A stretch of 5,374 bases of DNA from an uncultured Collinsella sp. (GCA_902478995.1 CABSNF010000102.1:1-5374), one strand, 5' to 3'; numbered from the stretch's first letter, positions 1 through 5,206 are shown. Numbers and translations: made by a program. Notes: generated by a model not told the origin, from the sequence alone.

Positions 1-34
1 AGCGAGCGATGTCCAGAGCGAACAAGTTGGCATG

Positions 35-76
35 AAAAAGGCAAGGCATAGACCTTCTGGTCATGCCTTGCCTTTT
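35..76. terminator. Bidirectional intrinsic terminator downstream of lysS
   Basis: An 18-bp stem joins 36-54 to 59-76, with a single bulged A at 50 and a TTCT loop at 55-58. The arms carry AAGGCAAGGCAT and its complement. Five A residues (35-39) precede it and four T residues (73-76) end it, so it can act on both strands, with the T run slightly longer on the minus strand. It probably ends the lysS transcript. It could also serve a convergent gene lying left of the window. Bases 1-34 hold no interpretable gene. Confidence 0.85.
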
Positions 77-116
77 GAATGACAAATTGTCGCCCTGGGC
101 GGCGCGCAGCGTCAAC

Positions 117-148
117 TGGTTACGCGGGTTGGTAAACCCGCGTAACCA
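117..148. repeat. GTTACGCGG palindrome, copy 1
   Basis: A perfect 14-bp inverted repeat (117-130 with 135-148) surrounds a GGTA loop; the core arm is GTTACGCGGGTT. No T run follows on either strand, so it does not look like an ordinary intrinsic terminator. On the minus strand it lies 1 nt after a TAG triplet at 150-152. It is the first of three related palindromes in the window and has the longest stem. Confidence 0.85.
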
Positions 149-211
149 CCTAGGTCGCGCCCTTGAAGTTGAACGTCAGATTGTCCAAATGCGGCCCGCG
201 CAGCGTCGAGC

Positions 212-240
212 AGTTACGCGGTTCGTAGAACCGCGTAACT
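212..240. repeat. GTTACGCGG palindrome, copy 2, after the lysS stop
   Basis: A perfect 13-bp inverted repeat (212-224 with 228-240) surrounds a 3-nt GTA loop; the core arm is GTTACGCGGTTC. It begins 2 nt after the lysS TAA on the minus strand and is not followed by a T run. Compared with the other two copies it carries a compensated change at arm position 12 (C-G instead of T-A). In mRNA it would fold as a hairpin at the very start of the lysS 3' untranslated region. Confidence 0.85.
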
Positions 241-242
241 AG

Positions 243-2207
243 TTAGTACATCTTTGCGCCGGCGGGGATGGAGGCGTCGAGCTGGATCAGGTTGAGGCGC
301 TCCTCGCCCTCCTCCTCGTGGACAGCGCTGATCAGCATGCCGCAGCTGGGAATACCCATCATCTTGCGCGGAGGCAGGTTGGTGATGGCGAGCAAGGTCT
401 TGCCAACCAGGTCCTCGGGCTCGTAATAAGCGTGAATACCGGAGAGGATGGTGCGGTCGATGCCGGTGCCGTCGTCGAGCGTAAAGTTCAGCAGCTTCTT
501 GGACTTCTTGACGGCCTCGCATGCCTTGACCTTCACAGCGCGGAAATCGCTCTTGGAGAAGGTATCAAAGTCGACGAACTCCTCAAACAGCGGCTCAACG
601 GCGATCTTGGAGTAATCGAGCGTGGGCTTAAGCGACTTAACGAACGGGCTCGCGGCGTTGCCGGCCTCGGCAGCCTTGGCGGCAGCGGCACCGGACTGGA
701 AACCCTTCTCGGGCTTCATGTGCGGGAACAGCAGCACGTCGCGGATGGAAGCCTGGTTGGTAAGCAGCATGACCACGCGATCGATGCCGATGCCGATGCC
801 GCCCGCGGGAGGCATGCCGTACTCGAGAGCGCGCACGTAATCCTCGTCGTACTCCATGGCCTCATCGTCGCCGCCGGCCTTCTCGGCCATCTGGGCAGCG
901 AAGCGCTCGGCCTGGTCGACCGGGTCGTTGAGCTCGGAGAACGCGTTGGCGTACTCGTGGCCGGCAATAACCAGCTCAAAGCGATGCGTCAGGCGCGGGT
1001 CGTCCTCAAAGCGCTTGGCAAGCGGGCTGACCTCGATGGGGTAATCGCACACGAAGGTCGGGTTGACGATGGTGTCCTCGCCCAGCTCATCGTAGATCTC
1101 GGCGATAATCTTGCCGGCGGTCCACTCGGGCTTAATCTCCAGGCCCTTCTCGCGCGCGGCGGCAGCAAGCTCCTCGACCGGCGTGTCGATGGTGACCTGC
1201 TTGCCGAGCACGTCGGAGACGATGTCGGTCATGGGACGGCTGGCCCACTCACCAGAAAGGTCGATGGTCTGGCCCTGGTACTCGATGACCTCGGGGTTGC
1301 CGATGGCCTTGTTAGCCGCCTTAATGACGCCCTGGGCGAGCGCCTTCATGCCCTCGAGGTCGGAGAAGGCACGGTAGGCCTCCATCGTGGTGAACTCGGG
1401 GTTGTGGGTGAGGTCCATGCCCTCGTTACGGAAGATGCGGCCGATCTCGAACACGCGCTCAAAACCACCGACGATGCAGCGCTTGAGGTGCAGCTCGGTG
1501 GCAATACGCAGGTAGCACTCCTGATCGAGCGCGTTGAAGTGGGTAATGAACGGCTTGGCAGTAGCGCCGCCCTGGATGGTCTGCAGGATGGGGGTCTCGA
1601 CCTCCATGTAGCCGTCGGACTCCATAAAGCGACGGAAGGTGGAGAGAATCTGCGAACGCTTACGGAAGGTCTCGCGAACATCGTCGTTGGCGATCAGGTC
1701 GACATAGCGCTGGCGATAGCGGGTCTCCTTGTCGGAAAGACCGTGGAACTTCTCGGGCAGCGGACGAACGGCCTTGGAAAGCAGGGTCGCGCTCTTAGGG
1801 GCAACGGAAAGCTGGCCGCGCTGGGTGCGCACAACCACGCCGGTCACGCCCAGGATGTCGCCCAAGTCGAGGGCCTTGAGCGTACTCCAGGCAGCCTCGT
1901 CCATGTCGTTGATGCGGCAGAACAGCTGAATCTCGGCAGTCGCATCGCGCACGACGATGAACATGATCTTGCCCTGACCGCGCTTGGCGACCACACGGCC
2001 AGCGATCTTCACGACATCCTCGGTGTCCTCGCCATCGGCAAGCTCGGCGTACTTAGCCTCGATATCGGCGACGTAGTCCTCAAGCTCAGAGTGCTCGGGA
2101 TAGGGGTTCTGGCCCGCCTCGAACAGGGCGGCGCGCTTGGCCAGGCGGGTGGCGCGCTCGTCGTTGAGCGTCGATGCCTGATCGGCGGCGTTCTGGTTCT
2201 CTGCCAT
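243..2207 (-). CDS. lysS: Lysyl-tRNA synthetase (class II) with C-terminal tRNA-binding domain
   Basis: This enzyme charges tRNA-Lys with lysine using ATP in the cytoplasm. Residues about 60-145 form the N-terminal OB-fold anticodon-binding domain. The class II core covers about 160-500. Motif 1 is around RKRSQIL to MEVETPILQ (182-209), followed by GGATAKPFITH. Motif 2 is FRNEGMDLTHNPEFT (259-273), and motif 3 is GIGIDRVVMLLTN (472-484) ending in RDVLLFPHMKP. An alanine-rich linker (about 505-520) leads to residues about 541-654, which match the Trbp111/EMAPII/MetRS C-terminal tRNA-binding fold: FRAVKV, ILSGI..YYEPEDLVGK, LPPRKMMGI.SCGMLISA. At 654 aa it is about 150 residues longer than a typical bacterial LysRS of about 500. 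The ATG at 2207 has GAGGAG 7 nt upstream. It lies 79 nt after greA, with a terminator-like hairpin between them. The function is certain; the role of the extra domain is inferred. Confidence 0.97.
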   Translation of the reverse strand: MAENQNAADQASTLNDERATRLAKRAALFEAGQNPYPEHSELEDYVADIEAKYAELADGEDTEDVVKIAGRVVAKRGQGKIMFIVVRDATAEIQLFCRINDMDEAAWSTLKALDLGDILGVTGVVVRTQRGQLSVAPKSATLLSKAVRPLPEKFHGLSDKETRYRQRYVDLIANDDVRETFRKRSQILSTFRRFMESDGYMEVETPILQTIQGGATAKPFITHFNALDQECYLRIATELHLKRCIVGGFERVFEIGRIFRNEGMDLTHNPEFTTMEAYRAFSDLEGMKALAQGVIKAANKAIGNPEVIEYQGQTIDLSGEWASRPMTDIVSDVLGKQVTIDTPVEELAAAAREKGLEIKPEWTAGKIIAEIYDELGEDTIVNPTFVCDYPIEVSPLAKRFEDDPRLTHRFELVIAGHEYANAFSELNDPVDQAERFAAQMAEKAGGDDEAMEYDEDYVRALEYGMPPAGGIGIGIDRVVMLLTNQASIRDVLLFPHMKPEKGFQSGAAAAKAAEAGNAASPFVKSLKPTLDYSKIAVEPLFEEFVDFDTFSKSDFRAVKVKACEAVKKSKKLLNFTLDDGTGIDRTILSGIHAYYEPEDLVGKTLLAITNLPPRKMMGIPSCGMLISAVHEEEGEERLNLIQLDASIPAGAKMY

Positions 2208-2220
2208 AAGTTAGCTCCTC

Positions 2221-2258
2221 AAACTAAAACGCTCCCCAGGATTCGGTCCCAGGGAGCG
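2221..2258 (-). terminator. Terminator-like hairpin between greA and lysS, possible attenuator
   Basis: On the minus strand the arms CGCTCCC and GGGAGCG (2252-2258 with 2230-2236) pair as 7 bp. A smaller GGA/TCC pairing lies inside the loop, and TTTTAGTTT follows. The T-rich stretch abuts the lysS ribosome binding site, leaving only about 13 nt between it and the ATG. That is no room for a lysS promoter, so every lysS transcript should contain the hairpin. It may be a leaky terminator that lowers lysS expression relative to greA, or part of a regulated attenuator. The gap is too short for a T-box leader. Confidence 0.65.
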
Positions 2259-2286
2259 AAAACATACCTTTACGCGGGACCGTGGT

Positions 2287-2757
2287 CTAGCGTGCGATCT
2301 TGGCGATGGTGTAGACGCGAGTCTTGCCGGAAGGCGTAACGACCTCGACGGAATCACCCTCGCCGTGACCGATGATGGCGTGACCGACCGGAGACTCGTT
2401 GGAGATCTTGTGCTCAAGCGAGTTGGTCTCGGTGGTACCGACGAGCGTGACTTCCATGACCTCACCGTTGGGATCAATCAGCGAAACGGTGGAACCGATG
2501 GAGACGGTCAGATCGCCCGTGGTGGCAGCAACCTGAGCGTTGGCAAGAATGGCCTGGATCTCGGCGATACGAGCAGCATTCTGGGCCTGCTTGTCCTTGG
2601 CGGCATCGTACTCGGAGTTCTCCGAAAGGTCGCCGAACGCGCGGGCTTCCTTGATGTCCTCGACGATCTCCTTGGCGTAATCGCCCTCACGCCAAGCGAG
2701 CTCCTCGACGAGCTTCTGGCGGCCCTCAGCGGTCAGTACGATCTGGCTTGCGTCCAT
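2287..2757 (-). CDS. greA: Transcription elongation factor GreA
   Basis: GreA enters the secondary channel of stalled RNA polymerase and stimulates cleavage of the back-tracked RNA 3' end. The 156 residues match the usual length of about 158. Residues 1 to about 77 form the N-terminal coiled coil. Its tip FGDLSENSEY (41-50) contains D43 and E46, the counterparts of the acidic pair that coordinates magnesium in E. coli GreA (D41, E44). Residues about 80-156 form the FKBP-like domain that docks on polymerase, with the family signature SNESPVGHAIIGHGEGD (119-135) and the C-terminal VVTPSGKTRVYTI. The ATG at 2757 has GGGGAG 8 nt upstream. The gene follows the tatA terminator and precedes lysS. 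A TTGACA at 2793-2798 could be a -35 box, but no convincing -10 accompanies it. GreA is clearly the better fit than GreB given its length and the intact tip. Confidence 0.97.
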   Translation of the reverse strand: MDASQIVLTAEGRQKLVEELAWREGDYAKEIVEDIKEARAFGDLSENSEYDAAKDKQAQNAARIAEIQAILANAQVAATTGDLTVSIGSTVSLIDPNGEVMEVTLVGTTETNSLEHKISNESPVGHAIIGHGEGDSVEVVTPSGKTRVYTIAKIAR

Positions 2758-2805
2758 ACGGATATCTCCCCAACTCTGATCAAACGATCAACTGTCAACA
2801 AAACG

Positions 2806-2838
2806 AAAAAGACCGGCTAGCCTGCGGGCAAGCCGGTC
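2806..2838 (-). terminator. Intrinsic terminator of tatA
   Basis: On the minus strand GACCGGCT (2838-2831) pairs with AGCCGGTC (2818-2811) as 8 bp. After one T-T mismatch there is a further 3-bp GCC/GGC stem with a 4-nt loop. Five T residues follow (2810-2806), then a second T-rich stretch. It starts 25 nt after the tatA stop codon and separates tatA from greA. Confidence 0.88.
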
Positions 2839-2863
2839 AGGTGCTCACCCCAAAGGGATGGGA

Positions 2864-3139
2864 CTACTCTGCGTCCGCGTCGCTGTCCTCTGCCTGCTTC
2901 TTCTTGGCAGCAGCGAGCTTGGCCTCGAGCTCAGCGATCTCCTTGTCCTCCTCGGACTGCTCGACCACGACCTCCTCGGCCTGCTTGGTCTCGGCCTTAT
3001 CGTCGCCCTCCATACCCTCACGGATATTCTTGACGGTAGAGCCGAGGGACTTGCCGAGCTTCGGCAGGTTCTTGGGCCCGAAGATAATCAGGACAACGAC
3101 GAGAATAATGATGAGCTCAGGAGCCCTCAGTCCAAACAT
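2864..3139 (-). CDS. tatA: Sec-independent protein translocase subunit TatA
   Basis: TatA oligomerises in the cytoplasmic membrane to form the pore-like part of the twin-arginine pathway, which exports folded proteins. The 91-residue product has the classic layout. A short N-terminus is followed by one membrane helix at about 8-20 (ELIIILVVVLIIF) and the hinge FGPKNLP (20-26). An amphipathic helix with KLGKSLGSTVKNIREGM (27-43) comes next, then a long acidic and lysine-rich tail, probably coiled coil, with EIAELEAKLAAAKKK at 67-81. The ATG at 3139 is chosen because GGAGG lies 5 nt upstream and the membrane helix then starts near residue 8. A longer in-frame reading would run back through the tRNA gene and is rejected. 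The gene has its own promoter and terminator, so it is probably monocistronic. No tatC or tatB lies nearby, and a TatB-like role cannot be fully excluded. Confidence 0.92.
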   Translation of the reverse strand: MFGLRAPELIIILVVVLIIFGPKNLPKLGKSLGSTVKNIREGMEGDDKAETKQAEEVVVEQSEEDKEIAELEAKLAAAKKKQAEDSDADAE

Positions 3140-3175
3140 GTAGACCTCCACAATACAGCGAGACAAGCTCGAATG

Positions 3176-3204
3176 AGTATACCGCGGGTATCGCGGTATC
3201 ACAA
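3176..3204 (-). promoter_or_regulatory. Sigma70-like promoter of tatA
   Basis: On the minus strand a -35 box TTGTGA (3204-3199) is followed by a 17-nt spacer and a -10 box TATACT (3181-3176), about 36 nt upstream of the tatA ATG. The -10 box matches five of six consensus bases and the -35 box four of six. It sits just after the tRNA-Pro terminator, as expected for an independent tatA transcript. Confidence 0.7.
3179..3199. promoter_or_regulatory. Perfect dyad inside the tatA promoter, candidate operator
   Basis: ATACCGCG (3179-3186) and CGCGGTAT (3192-3199) form an uninterrupted 8-bp inverted repeat with a 5-nt centre, GGTAT. It fills the spacer of the tatA promoter and touches both boxes. 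The geometry suits a dimeric DNA-binding regulator that would block RNA polymerase. No regulator gene is present in the window, so the binding protein is unknown. The short centre makes an RNA hairpin role unlikely, because the dyad lies upstream of the predicted transcription start. Confidence 0.5.
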
Positions 3205-3212
3205 CACTAGCT

Positions 3213-3242
3213 AAAAAAAGGGACCGCAAGAAGCGGTCCCTT
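3213..3242 (-). terminator. Intrinsic terminator of tRNA-Pro
   Basis: On the minus strand GGGACCGC and GCGGTCCC (3240-3233 with 3227-3220) form a perfect 8-bp stem. Flanking AA/TT pairs extend it, the loop is 5 nt, and seven T residues follow (3219-3213). It starts 9 nt after the tRNA CCA end. Confidence 0.93.
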
Positions 3243-3251
3243 CTCATGCTC

Positions 3252-3328
3252 TGGTCGGGTTGACTGGATTTGAACCAGCGACCCCTGCGTCCCGAACGCA
3301 GTGCTCTACCAAACTGAGCCACAACCCG
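3252..3328 (-). tRNA. tRNA-Pro (anticodon CGG), CCA encoded
   Basis: The 77-nt sequence folds as a standard cloverleaf. The acceptor stem is CGGGTTG/CAACCCG, the D arm is GCTC/GAGC, and the anticodon stem is CTGCG/CGCAG with loop TTCGGGA. The 5-nt variable loop is GGGTC, and the T arm has loop TTCAAAT. Anticodon CGG lies at 3294-3292 and reads CCG. G37, the C1-G72 pair and A73 fit bacterial proline tRNAs. The 3' CCA is encoded. The gene lies 49 nt after the ispE stop and has its own terminator. Confidence 0.97.
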
Positions 3329-3336
3329 TTAGCTCG

Positions 3337-3345
3337 ACTATAGTA
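3337..3345 (-). promoter_or_regulatory. Possible -10 region for tRNA-Pro
   Basis: TACTATAGT on the minus strand contains two overlapping -10-like hexamers (TACTAT, TATAGT) 8-11 nt before the tRNA 5' end. No good -35 box is visible at the expected distance; the best is TAGCAC. The tRNA could be transcribed from here, or as a tail of the veg-ispE transcript, since no terminator is seen after ispE. Confidence 0.35.
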
Positions 3346-3377
3346 ACAAAGATTTTCGCCGCGTGCTAGAGAAATTT

Positions 3378-4274
3378 TTATTTCTTTGGCGCGTCGATTT
3401 GAACCGTGTTGGGAATAAGCTCAGTCGCGCAGGCCCACCAGCCATTTTGCTGGGCAGCATCGGCAAGCCTTTCGGCCGTGGCAGCGGTGTCGCAAATGGC
3501 AAACGAGCAGGCACCCGATCCGCACACATCTACAGCAACGGTTCCGTCCTGTTTACGCAGCCAGTCGAGGACCGTTTGAATCTGCGACTCCATCTGTGCG
3601 GAAATGACACCAAGGTTGTTATGGATGAGTGCATATGCCGTCTCGGCATCACCAGCACGCAAGGCAGAAGCTATCGCGCCGGGCTTGTCCGAAGGCACCG
3701 GGGCCTCGTCAAAACGTCGATAGGCTTCAATTGTCGAAACGCTTGCCTCGCGCGGCTTGACCAGCACGACGGGCGTCGCGGGCAGCGCGGGGTACTCAGT
3801 TGCCAGCACGTCTCCCCCACCTACGTAGAACGCAGGACTCGCGTGCAAAAAGAACGGGACGTCAGCACCAATGCCCCGCGCAATATCGTCGAGCGCTGGG
3901 TCGGTGCGATCAATGCCCCAGAGCTCCGCCAAGGCGACAATGACCGCGGCCGCATCCGTCGAGGGGCCGCCCAAGCCGGCGCACAATGGAATGCGCTTCT
4001 CAATCGTCACGCAGATGTTTGCCTCGCGACCATAATGATCGGCCATAGCAACCGCAGCCCGATACGCCGTATTCTTTTGCATGGGAAAATCTGATGCCGG
4101 AACCGTCTGGACGGTCAACGCCTGCGCCGGCGTGACCGTCACGGTATCGGAAAGACCGACGGCCGCCATCAGGGAATCGACCCTGTGGTAGCCGCGGTCA
4201 TCGCGCTCGGTATGAACCCCCAGGTAGAGGTTAATCTTTGCCGGCGCGGAAAGAGTCAGGGACCGATCGGTCAC
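3378..4274 (-). CDS. ispE: 4-diphosphocytidyl-2-C-methyl-D-erythritol kinase
   Basis: IspE phosphorylates CDP-methylerythritol with ATP, the fourth step of the MEP route to isopentenyl diphosphate, in the cytoplasm. It is a GHMP-family kinase. The N-terminal PAKINLYLGV (11-20) holds the conserved lysine K13. The phosphate-binding loop IPLCAGLGGPSTDAAA (95-110) and GADVPFF (136-142), with the probable catalytic aspartate D138, complete the active site. CGSGACSFAIC (251-261) is the third GHMP motif. The loop reads GGPST where many IspE proteins have GGGSS, a mild deviation unlikely to abolish function. The length of 298 aa fits the family. The GTG start at 4274 is chosen because GAGGAG lies 8 nt upstream and the homologous N-terminus starts there. 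The gene follows veg by 2 nt, so translational coupling is likely. No terminator is seen between it and tRNA-Pro. Confidence 0.95.
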   Translation of the reverse strand: MTDRSLTLSAPAKINLYLGVHTERDDRGYHRVDSLMAAVGLSDTVTVTPAQALTVQTVPASDFPMQKNTAYRAAVAMADHYGREANICVTIEKRIPLCAGLGGPSTDAAAVIVALAELWGIDRTDPALDDIARGIGADVPFFLHASPAFYVGGGDVLATEYPALPATPVVLVKPREASVSTIEAYRRFDEAPVPSDKPGAIASALRAGDAETAYALIHNNLGVISAQMESQIQTVLDWLRKQDGTVAVDVCGSGACSFAICDTAATAERLADAAQQNGWWACATELIPNTVQIDAPKK

Positions 4275-4276
4275 CG

Positions 4277-4573
4277 TTAATGCTCCTCGAGCTGATTGCC
4301 GAGCGGGGTAAAGATATGCTCGCCGCTCTCGGGGTCGAACAGCTCGACCTGGCCGGTGAGGACATCGATGTACTGGTAGGACTGACGCGACTTGCGGCCG
4401 CGACGCTCGTCAACCTCGACGATAAAGACGGCGGGGTGGACGCTCTTGATGGTGCCCATGCGCTCGACGACGCGGGTGCGACCCATGTTGGCCTTCACCT
4501 TGACGCGATCGCCCACCATATCGGTCAGCTTCTCGTGGATGTCGTCGACGTGATTGACTTCCATCTCTTCCAT
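4277..4573 (-). CDS. veg: Veg family protein (DUF1021)
   Basis: The 98-residue product resembles Bacillus subtilis Veg. KVKANMGRTRVVERMGTI (25-42) and SYQYIDVLTGQVEL (65-78) correspond to the Veg segments around LKANGGRRKTIERSG and SYSYADILTETVEL, as recalled from memory. Veg is a small beta-rich protein linked in B. subtilis to biofilm gene control through SinR; its molecular role elsewhere is unknown. The gene order veg then ispE is also found in Bacillota, which supports the call. The ATG at 4573 is chosen because GGAGG lies 8 nt upstream; a TTG at 4597 lacks this. The C-terminal tail (FTPLGNQLEEH) extends past the family core, and its GAG GAG codons serve as the ispE ribosome binding site. 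Transcription probably starts from the promoter at 4641-4670. Confidence 0.88.
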   Translation of the reverse strand: MEEMEVNHVDDIHEKLTDMVGDRVKVKANMGRTRVVERMGTIKSVHPAVFIVEVDERRGRKSRQSYQYIDVLTGQVELFDPESGEHIFTPLGNQLEEH

Positions 4574-4600
4574 GAACAGGGCCTCCAGAAGGTGCAATTC

Positions 4601-4620
4601 AAAAAGGGGATAATACCCCT
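4601..4620 (-). promoter_or_regulatory. Small hairpin with T run in the veg leader
   Basis: On the minus strand AGGGG (4620-4616) pairs with CCCCT (4609-4605) across a 6-nt TATTAT loop and is followed by more T residues (4604-4601). It lies about 14 nt after the predicted transcription start and 28 nt before the veg ATG. The 5-bp stem is too short for a strong terminator. It may be a pause site, an mRNA-stabilising 5' hairpin, or a regulator site (GGGG, six bases, CCCC). Confidence 0.4.
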
Positions 4621-4640
4621 AAGATAGACAAAACTCTAAT

Positions 4641-4670
4641 ACTATAGCACCCTGCTGCCGCCATACGCAA
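4641..4670 (-). promoter_or_regulatory. Sigma70-like promoter of veg-ispE
   Basis: On the minus strand -35 TTGCGT (4670-4665), an 18-nt spacer and -10 TATAGT (4646-4641) lie about 68 nt before the veg ATG. The -10 box matches five of six consensus bases. The predicted start near 4634 gives a leader of about 60 nt that includes the hairpin at 4601-4620. The region 4574-4756 has no gene; it holds this promoter, the hairpin and the palindrome after dtd. Confidence 0.65.
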
Positions 4671-4728
4671 GTAGCCAAATAAACCCCGTCCCAAATACGC
4701 ACCAGACGACAACCTCGCATGACCAGTT

Positions 4729-4756
4729 GTTACGCGGTTTGGTAAAACCGCGTAAC
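4729..4756. repeat. GTTACGCGG palindrome, copy 3, after the dtd stop
   Basis: A perfect 12-bp inverted repeat (4729-4740 with 4745-4756) surrounds a GGTA loop; the arm is GTTACGCGGTTT. On the minus strand it starts on the base right after the dtd TAG and has no following T run. It is enclosed by a separate 9-bp inverted repeat: CGACAACCT at 4707-4715 and AGGTTGTCG at 4761-4769, the latter inside the last dtd codons. It is nearly the same as copies 1 and 2 some 4.5 kb away. Confidence 0.85.
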
Positions 4757-5203
4757 CTAAAGGTTGTCGGTGTCCAAGACGATGGTGAATGGGCCGTCGT
4801 TGACCAGGTCGACCTTCATGTCGGCGCCAAAGATACCGTGCGCCACATGCTCAACGTTCTCGCGCACAAGCGTCAAGAAGTACTCGTAGAGCTCGTTGGC
4901 GACATCGGGGGCGCCGGCATCCGTAAACGATGGGCGGCGACCGTGGCGGCAGTCGGCGAACAGCGTGAACTGCGACACCACGAGCACCTCGCCGTCGACA
5001 TCGGCAAGCGCCAAGTTGGTCTTGCCGTTCTCGTCCTCGTTAATGCGCAAGCCCCGGAGCTTGCCCCACAGCTTGTCGGCCTCGGCACGCGTATCGCCAT
5101 GGCCCACACCCAGCAGCACCAGGTAGCCGCGTCCAATGCGGCCCACGCACTCGCCGTCGACCGTCACGCCGGCGTTGAGCACGCGCTGCACCACCGCACG
5201 CAT
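4757..5203 (-). CDS. dtd: D-aminoacyl-tRNA deacylase
   Basis: DTD hydrolyses D-aminoacyl-tRNAs (and glycyl-tRNA-Ala) in the cytoplasm, keeping D-amino acids out of proteins. At 148 aa it has the usual length. The N-terminal MRAVVQRV is typical of the family. The two signature motifs are SQFTLFAD (77-84) and NDGPFTIVLD (135-144), which includes the Gly-cisPro pair (G137, P138) used for chiral selection. CRHGRRPSF (85-93) is also conserved. The ATG at 5203 has GAGGAG 6 nt upstream, inside the end of the preceding rdgB gene. The 3-nt gap to rdgB indicates an operon and probable translational coupling. A GTTACGCGG palindrome starts immediately after the TAG stop. Confidence 0.97.
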   Translation of the reverse strand: MRAVVQRVLNAGVTVDGECVGRIGRGYLVLLGVGHGDTRAEADKLWGKLRGLRINEDENGKTNLALADVDGEVLVVSQFTLFADCRHGRRPSFTDAGAPDVANELYEYFLTLVRENVEHVAHGIFGADMKVDLVNDGPFTIVLDTDNL

Positions 5204-5206
5204 GGC

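Larger units (their letters stand above)
59..242 (-). repeat. Two diverged tandem copies of a unit of about 94 bp
   Basis: On the minus strand each copy has the GTTACGCGG palindrome, 6 nt of spacer, and then a 54-nt segment starting ACGCTGCGC and containing GACAAT. Copy A is 242-153 and copy B is 148-59. The 54-nt segments align without gaps at 35 of 54 positions by hand count; the best conserved blocks are the first 9 nt and GACAAT(C/T)TG. Copy B runs into the left-hand terminator. No start codon with a ribosome binding site was seen, so this stretch is called non-coding. It could be a decayed duplicated gene end or a genome-wide intergenic repeat. Confidence 0.6.

Noticed and set aside
150..245. 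An in-frame 30-codon extension after the lysS TAA that ends at TAG 150-152, suggesting stop-codon readthrough.
   Set aside because: It is made of the palindrome and the repeat unit, and no readthrough signal was recognised. LysRS is already complete with its extra domain, so a chance open frame is the simpler reading.
2266..2277. A TTTACGCGGG string between greA and lysS resembling half of the GTTACGCGG palindrome.
   Set aside because: The complementary arm is absent, and such short GC-rich strings occur by chance.
318..2339. A 673-codon open frame on the plus strand, opposite lysS.
   Set aside because: It is the antisense shadow of lysS in high-GC, codon-biased DNA. The product is low-complexity Leu/Gly/Val/Asp-rich, matches no recognised family, and runs into greA, whose identity is certain.
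2770..2798. A consensus TTGACA (2793-2798) upstream of greA as a promoter.
   Set aside because: At 16-18 nt spacing the -10 would be AGTTGG or similar, which is poor. The start would also fall beyond the ribosome binding site. It may be a chance match, and greA may rely on tatA readthrough or another start.
2864..3322. A longer minus-strand version of tatA with 61 extra N-terminal residues.
   Set aside because: The extension would translate the tRNA-Pro gene, its terminator and the tatA promoter. The ATG at 3139 has a good ribosome binding site and the expected TatA start.
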